Part shown: positions 1 through 11,521 of the stretch, piece after piece
How positions within the stretch are numbered: position 1 is the first letter of the stretch
Layout: every line of letters begins with the position of its first letter
NCBI RefSeq assembly: GCF_009870125.1
Contig: NC_046680.1
Coordinates: 21,099,501-21,163,500, forward strand
Direction: 5' to 3'
Source: Drosophila pseudoobscura
Taxonomy: Eukaryota > Arthropoda > Insecta > Diptera > Drosophilidae
Length of the DNA stretch: 64,000 nucleotides
The notes under the pieces: generated by a model
Seen by the model: the letters and a program-made list of their open reading frames with translations, nothing else
The model's database searches: none
Told to the model about the DNA's origin: nothing
Translations under genes and position numbers: made by a program

Positions 1-350
1 ATGACATTTGACCTTCTAAGCTAACGCAAACACAAATTACTCTTATCTGCTGCACTCAGAAAACGTACATATGCATGTTCGCGCCAAAATTCTAGCGAGA
101 CCGCCCAAATGCGCGTGGCGACGGCGTCGGCGTCGGCTTTTATATCCCTATCTTACATTTATAGCGAATAAACCAGGTTTTTCTTTGCTGCATTTACTCG
201 ATACGATTATCAAGTATTTTATTTTATACAGTCGTATTTCGGTATGCGAAGTCCATTAAATCTGTAAGCTTTTCCATAAAAACAAAGACCCTTACAACTG
301 AGGGGCAGCTACGTTAAGATACCATACATATACAAGTAAAAAGTAAACAT
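1..350. other. SelD 3' flank, no coding gene seen
   Basis: This stretch lies downstream of the minus-strand SelD stop. TTTATT at 218-223 is AATAAA on the minus strand and could be the SelD polyadenylation signal. AATAAA also occurs on the plus strand at about 167-172 and could mark the 3' end of a gene entering from the left. The open frames here are short and uncharacteristic, and I call no protein. Confidence 0.5.
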
Positions 351-1547
351 CTAATCCTTGGCAGGCACCTCGATGACGCGGGGCTTGTCGATGATGCGGG
401 CAGTCTTGTTGCCCTTCTCGACAATGCCAATGATCCAGGCCTGGTAGCCTTCCTGCTTCTCAATGTCCTTGCAGTAGGCGGCGGCCTGTTCGCGCGGCAA
501 GCAGATTAGCAGACCTCCGGAAGTCTCGGCAGAATGGCCCTGCAGCAGCTGGAACATATTGCCACAGGCCTTGGCAACGGCCGCCATTTTTGCGATCACT
601 GGAAGATTATGAATAACGAAGGAGACGTCCTTCTTTTGGTGAGCCGCCAAAGTCTGAGCATGGCCCAGCAGACCGAAGCCTGTTATGTCGGTGGCCCCGT
701 GGGCGTTGTACTTGTGCATGAGCCGAGCTGCCACACGGTTTAGGCGCGACATCGAGTTCATGGCCCTGTGGTAGGCCTTGCGCACATCTTCCTCGGATAC
801 GACCAGCTTGATGCGGTTCCAGCGCTCCGCCTGGTCTATCCACTGGTGAGCATTGACGGCCACCTGGGTGCCCAGGGGCTTGGTCAACACCAGAACATCT
901 CCAACGACAGCGTTGTCCGGTACAATATACTCGTTCGGCTGGCAGATGGTCGAGGCCACGCCGCCAATAGTGCACCAGGGATTGACCACGCTCTGGCCCC
1001 CAGTAACCGTGGTGCCGGCCTCCAATGCGGAATCCTTGAAGCCACGCATTATCAGAGGGATGACCACATCGCGCTCCTTCTCCGTCATCTTTGTGCTCAC
1101 GGCCAGCAGCATCAGCATGTTGTCGCAATCGGTTACGCCCATGGCGTACAGATCACTGAGCACGTTGGCACAGGCTATTTTGCCCATCATATATGGATCG
1201 TCGACAATCGGATAGAAGAAGTCGGTGGTCTGCACCAGGCAAAGTCCGCCATGGCGAAGAGGAATGACAGAGCAATCCAGGCCAATGCCGATTCGTGGAA
1301 TCGCCACGTTTAGGAACTGCGGCTCCTGGTCCTGTGCTGAGTAGTCCTGCTGCAGAGCCGACACCAGTTTCGAGAGTACATCCTGGGGCACCTTGCAGCC
1401 ACGTCCCTTCAGATCAGCGAAACGTGTCAGACGGAAAGAGGCATCCAAGTCGTGAGCGGTCGGATCAAAGGGGCGGCGCAGTTCTGCGTCGCCACCACCG
1501 TGCAGCTCCAGATGGGCAGCATTGAGGACGTCTGCGGCGTAGCTCAT
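351..1547 (-). CDS. SelD: Selenophosphate synthetase-like protein SelD/Sps1 (Arg form)
   Basis: Intronless 398-codon gene, ATG at 1547-1545 and TAG at 353-351, the full length expected for insect SPS1. It belongs to the AIR-synthase-like selenophosphate synthetase family; the N-terminal glycine-rich loop reads [11 protein letters not shown] around residues 45-55 and the [17 protein letters not shown]-binding segment follows. Active SPS2 enzymes carry Sec or Cys where this protein has Arg49 (codon CGT at 1403-1401), so it is the SPS1 paralogue. In flies SPS1 is essential (patufet) but is not thought to make selenophosphate; a role in redox or vitamin B6-linked homeostasis is the accepted view. 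The gene is transcribed away from conv, with about 1.8 kb between the starts. Confidence 0.96.
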   Translation of the reverse strand: MSYAADVLNAAHLELHGGGDAELRRPFDPTAHDLDASFRLTRFADLKGRGCKVPQDVLSKLVSALQQDYSAQDQEPQFLNVAIPRIGIGLDCSVIPLRHGGLCLVQTTDFFYPIVDDPYMMGKIACANVLSDLYAMGVTDCDNMLMLLAVSTKMTEKERDVVIPLIMRGFKDSALEAGTTVTGGQSVVNPWCTIGGVASTICQPNEYIVPDNAVVGDVLVLTKPLGTQVAVNAHQWIDQAERWNRIKLVVSEEDVRKAYHRAMNSMSRLNRVAARLMHKYNAHGATDITGFGLLGHAQTLAAHQKKDVSFVIHNLPVIAKMAAVAKACGNMFQLLQGHSAETSGGLLICLPREQAAAYCKDIEKQEGYQAWIIGIVEKGNKTARIIDKPRVIEVPAKD

Positions 1548-3335
1548 TGTGTGCTATAACTAGAGAAGAAGCGTTTCTTTGTATAGTGTAACAGCTATGA
1601 ATATTTACGCACTTCTTGCCGCGCAACAAAAACAAAATCAACCAAGCCGCAAGTAACTCGCGTTCTCCCGCAACACCAATACAGGCGCACATAGACGTGT
1701 ATGTACACACAATTTTTGTTGCGTGTGAGTAACAAGCGCTGTGATTGGCTGTTTTCACGATGGCGGCTAAAACGGGCGAAGTCAGTATTTCTCCCTGTCG
1801 GCGAGGCGTGCAACGTGAATAATGCCCACTTATGTGAGTCGAAAAATGCCAAAATAGTGTTGCCTTTCACTAGTTGGTGCATTTGAACTAATTAAACATT
1901 GGTTGGGAACACTTTTACTTACAGTGGTCTTATTAAATTTACAGGGAAAACTCTTGATATTGACTGCGAAAACTGTATTTATTTTGCGCCGTTTTGTCTT
2001 CTCCCACAGAGCGATTTGTCACAACAGAGTTGCTTCCAGAAATATACGAAAATATATGGTCTCATTTTAAAAATATACCGTACATATACTGACAAATTGA
2101 CGAAGTTCTACTGTACATATTCCTCGTTTTTGATATTCCGTCGAATATTACTAGCTGGATAGAACCCTCAGCCATGCCCACATATTTTTTTCCGTTTAAT
2201 GAAGCAATTTTCTTATTTACTGATTTATTTTAAATACTTGCTTTTAGTGGATTCAGCCCAATAAGAGGTTTTTGCGAAAAATGTCAAACAAATGATATAC
2301 GGTCGCATTTTCAAAATATATCGACGAATTTTTCATATTCCTCGTTTTTGATATTCCGTCGAATATTACTAGCTATTTAGATCTCTCAGCTCTGCCCACA
2401 TAATTTTATCCCATGGACGAATAAGTTTTCTAAGAGATTGACTACTTTTAAGTCCTTCCATTTCGTGTAAGCAACAGAAAACAGTGGCAACTTAAGTGAG
2501 TACGGAATGTTGAGCTGAAAAGGGACATTGTGGAAGGAAAAATCCCTCCACGAAGAGAGGATATCCCATCACAAAACAGAGAGCAAATTACAAAAAAAAG
2601 AGAGAAAGTCCCGCCAAACTTGAGCGCCTGAGTCGAATTGTTTGAAAGTGAATGAGTGACTAGGATCTTAATCCAATCCATTGGAATAAGTGGCGCACGG
2701 AATTACGTTTTGTGGGAGAGAGAAAATTCAAGAAACCTGCGTATTGAAGTTTCCATACCATTTGTTCTCAAATTTACCTATAAAAATGAAGTTTAATAAA
2801 TGAAATCGATAAAATATACCATTATACCAATATACCATAAATATACCGTCGGCCATATTATCATTGCTAGAAGCGTGGCGCTGCCAGATCGCTGAAAGTC
2901 GATCGATATAAATGCGCGCTTTTGCAAAAAATATAATAAATATATATAAATTGAATTGTAATAAAATTACCATTCTGGGCCTCGCACCATGACTCACTGG
3001 CCTGCCTTGAAGGCGTCGCTCCGCTTAGGCGGAGGCAAAACACCCTCTTCACAGCCACTGCACGGCATTCGTCCAACGACTAACAACAAAACCTGTTGCT
3101 CCATAAGAGCAAAAGGTAAAAGTGAGTCGAAACAATGAAATAATTTACCTTTGTTCGCCGTTGTGTAATCTAAGAAATTCTTCTTCGCTTAAAAACTATT
3201 GGCGCCTTTGGGAAATATCGGAAAGAAGAATCTAAGCTTTGAAAGAAGGACAAACAAAAGACTTGAGCAACAAACTTTCTTTTGCCTTGGCCATGGGCTA
3301 AGTGAAACGCTGACGACACCACACCACACCTCATC
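1548..3335. other. Divergent intergenic region between SelD and conv
   Basis: It contains the SelD promoter side (about 1550-1720) and the conv leader (roughly 3000-3335). A degenerate duplication of about 218 bp lies at 2060-2420. Several short AT-rich blocks containing ATATACC or TATACCG occur near 2080, 2300 and 2815-2850. An ATG at 1760 in a good context opens only 20 codons, followed by possible donors at 1815 and 1834; I cannot link it to a gene. Confidence 0.5.
2116..2374. repeat. Degenerate tandem duplication with a 41-bp identical core
   Basis: The 41 bases at 2116-2156 recur identically at 2334-2374, 218 bp further on. Flanking sequence is also related on both sides: a GGTC(T/G)CATTTT block followed by an AT-rich run precedes each core, and CTCAGC..TGCCCACATA follows each. 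This is a diverged direct duplication of about 200 bp, possibly a mobile-element remnant. I do not recognise the family. Confidence 0.75.
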
Positions 3336-6300
3336 ATGGTTACGCTACGCCTGCGCAGTCTTATACTGCTGCAGCTGTTGGCCGTGGCCAGCGCTGAGTA
3401 TGTGTACGGCGAGCCCAAGTTCAAGTGTCCCAAGAAGTAGGTGTCTTTCAACTCTTAATAATAAATTTAAAATAATTTCGCGAATATTTGAACCAGATCC
3501 AAGGTGCTTTATCCGTGCAGTTGCATTAAGGGCAGCGATGAGGGAATCTTTGTGCGCTGCGAGAAAGTCAACCTGGCTACGCTCTCCGTGGCTCTGCAGA
3601 ACTTGGCCTCCTTCGGTTTTCCCGTCGAGGAGTTGACCATCTACAGGGGTAACTTTGGTGCGTACTACTCTTTTACTTTTGATTCGAATACTTAATAGCT
3701 TGTTTCTGCCAGTTCGTTTGTACGGTCCTATGTTTGCCAATATCAAAGCCCGCATCCTGATCATTGAGGAGACTCCTCTGGCGACCATCGAAGATTACGT
3801 GTTCTATGGCGTGAACAACACAATGGAGGAGCTCCACTTGTTGGGCACTAATTTGAGCCATGTTGGACCCCTGGGATTTGGCGTAAATATAAATAGGAGT
3901 CGAAAATCCCTTGAAATATGGTCGATCAATAATTGTGATTTCAGATACTGGGAAAGACCACTAAACTTGTGATTAAAGGACATGCCTTTGAGCAGCTTCC
4001 TAAAGATCTCTTCGCTGGCCAAGAGATCACCAATAGACTGGAGACGTTGCGCCTGACCAATGGACTGCTGAGCGATCTACCCATTGAGACATTTCAGCCT
4101 CTCCGCAAGCTGAAAAATCTCGACCTGCATGGGAATCAGTTGGAGAACCTAAAACGGAATCAGTTTAAGAATCTAAGGGAATTGGAGCTCTTGGATATAA
4201 GTCACAACGGGATCAAGAAACTGGAGGCGCAACACATTTCCGATCTCACAAAACTGGGCTGGTGTAATGTCTCGCACAATGCCCTAAACGAGCTGAGCCG
4301 CGGAACGTTTGCCAGGAACTCCGTGCTAAAAGTGCTCAATCTTGCCCACAATCGCATATCGCGTCTGGATGCGAACAGCTTCCGGGGCATGCGCTTTCTG
4401 CGCCGCCTATTTCTCAGCGACAATATGCTCACGGAGATTGGTCGCGGTACATTCGGGTCGGTGGCCCGCATTGGAACAATTGACTTGGCCCGCAATCTGC
4501 TGAAGAAGGTTGAGTATCAAATGTTTACCCAAATGAACTATGTGGAGGTACGTACCCAACCAAAATGTCAACCGAAGAATGAGTAAACTGTATGGACTTG
4601 TATATTTTCAGCTCTTGGATCTGGCGGAGAACAACATCACGAAGATCGAGAAGAACTCGTTTAAGGACATCTACCAGGCGGTGATAAATGTCTCGCATAA
4701 TGCCTTGGAACTGATTGAAACGGCCGCCTTTGAGAACTGTATTAACATAACCACGCTCGACCTATCCCACAACCGCCTGACCAACTTCTCGCGCCGCAGT
4801 TTCGACGAGAATACTTTTGCCACGACCTTCCAGCTGAGCTTTAATGGTCTGACCAGCCTGGCACATGTAATACCCATTTTGAATAGACCCAGACTTGGTA
4901 ACTAATCTTGTTTGTCTTTCAGATACCGATACAGAACATGACGGGCTTGAAAGTGCTGAATGCCTCGCACAACAACATCTGGGAGATCCCCAAGAACTCT
5001 TTTCCCAAGCTGTACGAGCTTCACACAATCGATGTGTCGCACAACAATATCTCCATCATATTCAACGGGGTGTTTCAGACTCTCTTCTCGCTCCGGACCG
5101 TGGATCTGAGCTATAACAGAATGCGGGAAATCAAATCCTCCACCTTTGGTACCCTTCCCACACTGCTGCTGTTGGATCTCAGTCACAACGAGCTGGTGTC
5201 CGTGGTGCGTGGTTCAATGGCCAAGATGACCAGCATGCGGCAGCTCTACTTGAACAACAATCGTCTGGAGAAGCTCTTCCAGCTGCCCATTTCACTGAAC
5301 GAGCTCTATCTGAGTCACAACAACATTACGTCAATCCCAGCGGGCACATGGCCGGTCATGAACTCATTGATCTACCTGGACCTGAGCCACAATCAGCTGG
5401 GTGACAGCCTGGACTCGCAGAGTTTTACAGGGCTGCTGGTGGTGCAGCGGCTGAAGCTGCAGAGCAATGGCATAAGCCGGCCACCTCTGGAGGCAGTGGC
5501 GGGCATGTCAACGCTCCAGTATCTGTACTTAGAGGTTAGTTAATTGTAGGGAAATAATGGTCATTTGGAGTATATTTCGAACTGCTTTCAGAACAACAAT
5601 ATATCCTCCTTGGAGCGCAGTGCCTTCGGCAAGCTGCCGGTTCTATTTGAACTCAATTTGCATGGCAATCAGGTCATGGACATTAGGTGGGTGCCTCATT
5701 ATACTTCCTCTACGGTGTACGAACGATTTTATCTCCGATTTTGCCCACAGCAAACGCGCCTTCGATGGCTTGCTGCAGTTGCTCAACCTGAATCTGTCTT
5801 CAAACGGACTCAAGCACCTGCAGAACGACATCTTCTTTGGACTGCCTTCCCTGCGCACTTTGGATCTGTCGCACAACTCCCTTACCAAGCTGGATAACAA
5901 GACGAACGGCGTCCTGGATGACCTGCTTAGCCTGGAGACTTTGGACTTGAGCCACAACCGCATCAGCTTCGTCACCAAGAAGACCTTCCCGTCGCACCAG
6001 TACATACCGTACAACCTGCAGTACCTAGACCTGAGCTACAACCAGATGCCCGTCCTTACCTACGATATAACCTTCGGCACCAAGAAGCTGCTGCACCTGA
6101 ATGTGTCCCACAACCAGATCAACGACCTGCGACGAGGCGTCCTCTCCAACTTTACCTCGTTGAAGCACCTAGACTTGTCGCACAACGAGCTCACGAACCT
6201 CCAGTCAGAGGAACACATCTTCGACCTGCCCAAGAACCTGAGCCGCCTCGACCTGTCGCACAACCAGATATACCACATGCCCTTTGCCAATCTGGTGAAG

Positions 6301-7124
6301 GTCCAGTCGCTGACATTCGCCGACCTGTCCAACAACAGCCTCGAGGATGTGTCCGCCTCGCTGGTTGGCAGCATGCGCAACGGCAGTGAGATCCTGGTGG
6401 CCGGCAATCCACTCCACTGCGGCTGCAATGCACGTCCCTTGAAGCACTTTATGCTGCAACAGACGACACCCAGCGAGGACCTGCGGAGCATCCTCTGCAC
6501 CACACCATCGCTGGCCAAGGACAAGTACCTCCTGGAGCTGGACGACGAGTTACTGCAGTGCGCCGACGACGAGAGGGAGATGTACACGGGCACCGACTAC
6601 GAGCAGCTGACAGATGTCCGGTTCCGTGAAGTTCAGACGTAAGCACAAAACCTACTGTCCGACAACTTTTCAGTCACTGACACTCTGATTCCTCTTTCTC
6701 CACTCCATGCAGCAGCAAAGCCGGCAATCTAACGCTCAGCTGGTATGTGTCTGCCACAGCGGATGTGTCCGACTTCAACGTGTACATCCGGAGCGGCGGC
6801 AACGAAGTTCTCTTCCAGGCGGACTATGCCTACAACCAGCGAACGGCCCAGATACCCATCGCAGACCTCCAGTCGCACGGCGAGGACAAGCTGCTGTCTG
6901 CCGAGATCTGCATCGTGTCCCGCGATAGCGACGGCAACACCCGGAAGTGGTTCGCCGGTCAGTGCCAGCCACTGCCGTCGCTCAAGCTGCGCAGGACCTT
7001 CTTCTTTGGAAACTTCCAAGTGCGAGGAGGAGCAGCCGCCGCTAGCCACCACACCGGAGAGTGTCGCCTCGTGTTCATAGCTATCATGTTGTTTGTTGCC
7101 AAGCTGTGGTATTCGTGGTATTAA
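3336..7124 (+). CDS. conv: Convoluted: leucine-rich-repeat cell-surface protein
   Basis: Nine coding exons: 3336-3436, 3497-3657, 3713-3882, 3945-4547, 4612-4866, 4923-5534, 5592-5686, 5751-6638, 6713-7124. All phases agree and give 1,098 residues, close to the fly orthologue. A signal peptide covers residues 1-20 (SLILLQLLAVASA). More than 25 LRRs of the LxxLDLSHNxL type follow to about residue 880, then a cysteine LRR cap (NPLHCGCN near 883). The C-terminal hydrophobic tail ends at WYSWY, fitting a GPI signal or short anchor. In Drosophila, Convoluted, the acid-labile-subunit-like protein, is required for tracheal tube and apical extracellular matrix morphogenesis and for motor axon guidance. 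The last acceptor is a GCAGCAG tandem (6709-6715), so Ser is optional at that junction. Identity rests on architecture and on its position between SelD and Ih. Confidence 0.92.
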
Positions 7125-8809
7125 ATGTCCGTCTGCGGCCACCGCTTATTGTAAGGACACGCTCTGTTCTTCTCTATCCTTACGGTCGAACATGTGCACG
7201 CTGCCACATTATAACAGCCGCGCGCACATGTACGGGTAGTTGTTTACTCGGACGCTGGACATAGGACGTCGCCTCGCGTGGCAGCGCAATTGAGAAATTG
7301 TTACTGCCCCACCCACACCCACAGCCTCAGCCGTAAGCCCAGCTGATGGCACAGCCGGACGGACTTTCATTCAGAGCGAGAAAACAAAGGCCGCCTCGGC
7401 TGTCCTTTCATTCTCTATTTCGGATTCGGCTGGTGCTTCGGGTTAGGTTTCTGCCCGGAGAGAGTGCCGAGAGGCGTGGAGAGCGAGGCTTGACACACAA
7501 ATGCGCACTCGCGCTCTCTCAGCTAAAATGGTATGCGTTACACTGGCGGCAGTAATTGATGATGATGATGGAAAGTTTAATTCAGAACAAAATTTGATCT
7601 TCGAAAGCTGTAGAGCCTTAGAGCTATATACGGCATAGAGCTAGGAAATTTTAAATAATAATATGTATATCTATATCAAAAAAGGATGAAAAAGCATTCT
7701 GAGGTACACAGTACAGTACAGCATCGTGAAACCTCTCTCAATGTGACCTGGCCAGCAGTGTGCTAAGGACATGTGCACTTTCACTGCCAATCCACCCACA
7801 CACGCACGCACGGCATGCTCTCGATTTCACTCTAGCAACCACACACAAACACACAAGAATGTGCTTTTTGTGTTTTTGTGTGACTTTGCTTTTGCATTTG
7901 GGCCGTCCTTTGCGACTTTGCCTGTCCTTATCGATTTTCAGCGAAATTTCACAGGCTCACGGCGCACGTCAGTGCCATGCGAAAGCGAAGTTTCACTTGT
8001 CGCGCTGAGTTCGTTCGTGTCGCAGCAGCAGCAGCAGCAGTAGCAGAAGCACTAGCGAGTGCCGTTATATCGTTAACCGTTCGTTCGTTCGTTACATAAA
8101 GAAGAGATTCCAATAGAAAGTTTAAGTGCGCTGCTGTCTGACGGCATAGATCAGTGAAACTTTCCAGGAATAACCAAATCAGCAAATTGTGATAAGCAGT
8201 ACGAAGCGCGACCCCAAGCACAACCCCCCAAAGAAATCGAATCAAATTTCAATGTAATAAGTCGGAAATTGAGTGTATCCTCTCACTTTCACCTCTAACT
8301 CTCTCTCGCTCTCTCTATGGAGAGTGGTGTATAGCTTGCATCTGGGTGCGAAAACACAGCACGCTTTTGATAAACGTGCCGTAACACGGGCGTTGCGTTG
8401 AAAAAAAGTTTCAGGTAGCAGCAGACGCAGAGAGCAGGGAGGTAGAGAGCAGGAAGAACGAAATGTAATAGAGGTCAAAAGAAGCATTGATTTAACGTGT
8501 GCTGTGCACTTCCTCCCCCACTCCACTCCCCCTATTCACAATCTCCCTCTCACCCACTCACCCACTCCCGCTCATCACAGTTCAGTTCACCTCTACTTCG
8601 TCTTCTTCTTTAAGTTCTCCTCCTGCTCTCCCTCTCCCTCTCTTTCATCTCCCACTATCTTGGGTGGTCTGTTTTTCGGGACACGACTGTTGTTAATAGT
8701 GTGCTCGCCTCGCCTGTCTTCCCGGATATTTGTGATTCTAGGCGTGCTTGTTGTCTGTGTGTGTGTTTCCTAAATAATTTGTTTAAAGTTTCATTCATTC
8801 AATAGAATA

Positions 8810-8870
8810 CGACACACACACACACGTACAGTGCGCCGTGTGCGTGTGTGTGTGTGTTTGTGGGCGTGTG
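8810..8870. repeat. CA then TG microsatellite
   Basis: A (CA)n run at about 8,813-8,826 is followed 15-20 bases later by a (TG)n run to about 8,860. The two arms are complementary and could pair as an imperfect hairpin in RNA. It sits in the presumed Ih leader region. Confidence 0.7.
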
Positions 8871-10159
8871 TATGTGCGAAAATGTTGATGACGAACCCAC
8901 TTACGTTTATCGCAAACCCACGAAACAACCCACGAAACCACCACAAACAGCCGCAGCAGCTGAAAAAAATCGCATGTAACACACGAACACACACACACAC
9001 AGACACACGTACAGTTCAATATCCAATAAGAAACCAAGCATAATTACATAATCAAATAAAGGAACGACTAGCAAAAAAGACAAAACAAAAGCCTAAACGG
9101 AATAAACAAAAGCACAAGTCTTAAAAAAAAAACAAAAAATAAAACAGAAAGTTAATCCAAAAATGAAACGAAAATCGACGTAACGTGCACAATTATTTAA
9201 TCAACGCCAGAGGCCCCCTGGAAACGCCTCAAACAAAAGAAAAAAAAAACTACATAGAAAGCGAAAAGGAAAGAGGAGAAAACTACGTATAGGAAGTAAT
9301 AATAGAAAACAACCAATGTACCTGCAACAATGAAATTGAGCAAATCTTAAACAACAAACCCCAAAAACCACAAACCAAATTTCACCAGGATAAAGATTAC
9401 TTTTAAAAATATACAAAGACACTCGATATATACCAAAGAAAAGTGCTACACATATACTCGTAAACGATAGGCAATACATATAACATATGCTATACAGACT
9501 ACTACCGTACATAAACCGTATAAACCGTAGTTCGTTGACGTTTGTTCACTGCTGGGAGGATAAGGATAGCGATAGAGATAGAGAGTACCCCCAATCCAAT
9601 CGTTGGATTGGATCGTAGAGTAATATGGAACTAACCTCGTAGTTTGTAGAGAGACGTGCGTCTCCGCAAGTAGGAAGCAAATCAAATACTCGTAGCCGCA
9701 ACATTAACGCACTTAACGACTAACTAAAACTACCAAGTAGTTGCCTCTCTTATACAATATATACATATATAATATATACACCTAAAAGATATATACAAGA
9801 TACCTAGCTGTAGCCGAACATATACGCCAATCTATATATCTACCTATATGGATTTATTTTTATAATGTCGCTAAACGAGCCCGAGCATCCTCAGAACTAC
9901 TCCCACTCCCACTCTCACTTCGAGTAACACTCCGAGTCACGGCCCCTAGTCCTCCTCGACCTAGGCCTTTCAAATTGCATCTGAATAAGTAACGAGGTCG
10001 ATTAATGCATTAATTGGGTGGCGAAGGACAACGCCACGCCAAGCCGTGCCAAGGAGGGACCCCACCCGGTCCGGTCCGGTCCTTGCCCCCGCCCAGCCGC
10101 ATCCTTTCTCGCTCGCGTGTCGTGCCGCTCGTGCTAGAATCCAAGGAGATATACGCGCT

Positions 10160-10194
10160 CACACACACACACACATCATATATATATATATATA
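10160..10194. repeat. (AC)n(AT)n compound microsatellite
   Basis: A run of AC dinucleotides runs directly into a TA run. It is simple-sequence DNA in the Ih upstream region. Confidence 0.8.
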
Positions 10195-11450
10195 AGGAAA
10201 ACTACCTGCTTTGGGTTTCCTGTGTGGCGCCTGCCTTGACGTAACTTTGGGCCGCACAGCTGCAGGAGGAGGAGGAGGGAGTAGCACCGAAACGCCTTAA
10301 CCTGACTCACTTCCATCGCTCCAAAGAGCGACCGCAACGCCAGAAACGCCAAACCTTGCCCGCTGTGCGTTCATTAAACTTTCATGACCAAACATTAAAT
10401 TGCAAAGAGCAGGAGGAAGTGAAAGTGGAGAGGAGAGAAGATAAACGGAGGAATCCGAACCCCCATTACCATTCCATAGCATACATTTCGGAGTAAGGAA
10501 ACTAAGCCAAAGTAACAACGCTCCATCATCCCCCGGCTCGGTTGTTGTTGTTTTTTTGTGATAAATTATTCACCGATCCGGATCCGGATCTTGATCCCGC
10601 CCACCCAATCCAGCCCTTCTTGTTCTTCGGCCTCAGCTCCAGTTCCAGTTCCAGCTCCAGTTCCAGCCCCACCATCACCTTCTACACCACCACCAAAAAC
10701 AATAACGATACCGTAGAGGAAAAACGACATTTATAATCCAAAGTACAAACGAATAATCCCAAACAACGCTGCAACCCGAACTAAACTATAAATAGCAACA
10801 TATGGTATTATTATACATTGTACAAGCCGGCAGATATACATGATATGAACACATAACCTCCAAGCAAACACCCGCATAACGAATAACGAATCGAATCGAA
10901 ACGAAGCGAAGCGAAACGTGCAAAACCGAAAGCAATACAAGCAAGTGCTGTTAACTATTTTAGGAGCTACTTTTTAGACATTCAACCCTACGTTACTTAA
11001 CACCCAAGAACCCACCAAAATAACCGAACCCCAAACCCCGGAAGGAGGACAACAAGCAGGAGGCAATGCAGTGAGAGTGAAACAGATAGACTAACACACA
11101 ACGAAAAGCAATTTATTTTGGCATTGGACCTGTGTTAGTTAATGCCAAAAATCGAAACGGAAGTTGCACCCCCACTCCACACACAGACACACACCCACAT
11201 AAACACCTAAAAAATGCCCATAACAGGGTTAAGAATTGCATCAGTCATCGCGGGGCGTCCATTATAGGACGGAATAGCCCCAACAAAAGGCACCAACAGC
11301 CACCACATCAGGAGTTTAGCGGCAACTGTAACGGTTAGAGGATAGCGGCTAGCGGGTAAAAGTGAAAAGTGGCGAGAGAGTGGCGAAACTCCACCGTTAC
11401 TCGATGTGGTGCTAGTGGTGGCGACGTGACGGCGGCGTTGTTGATAGAAA

Positions 11451-11521
11451 ATGCACGTGAAACACACTCAGCGCCGAGTCAGCGGTCCTGGAGCATTCGG
11501 AACCTTTACCAACGATCAACG
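11451..11521 (+). CDS. Ih: Ih alternative first coding exon, short N-terminus
   Basis: ATG at 11451 opens a 71-nt coding stretch beginning [14 protein letters not shown] and ending ..TNDQ plus two bases (CG), followed by the donor GTATGAG. The exon ends in phase 2, which completes an Arg codon with the T at 22089 and continues [12 protein letters not shown]. The frame runs on past the donor, but the reading changes to low-complexity residues there, which supports use of the splice site. No other ATG/donor pair in the region has the right phase except the 17,232 exon. It is therefore a plausible alternative N-terminus giving a channel of about 696 residues. Confidence 0.7.

Larger units (their letters stand above)
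7125..11450 (+). other. conv 3' flank and Ih upstream/5' leader region
   Basis: There is no protein-coding gene here that I can support. From about 7,950 the sequence has the look of fly neural 5' leaders: CAG-repeat and TCGTTCG runs at 8,000-8,095, then very A-rich unstructured sequence (9,040-9,450). CA/TG microsatellites lie at 8,810-8,870 and 10,160-10,194. A 20-codon ATG..TAA frame sits at 9,865-9,927. One or more Ih transcription starts probably lie here because an Ih first coding exon follows at 11,451. Exact starts cannot be read from sequence. Confidence 0.45.

Noticed and set aside
607-1128. 173-codon frame inside SelD on the same strand
   Set aside because: It is a shadow of the conserved SelD frame in another phase.
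1760-1822. 20-codon frame MAAKTGEV.. with a good ATG context
   Set aside because: It stops before the better donor at 1,834, and no downstream partner exon could be found. It may be an untranslated exon of conv or nothing.
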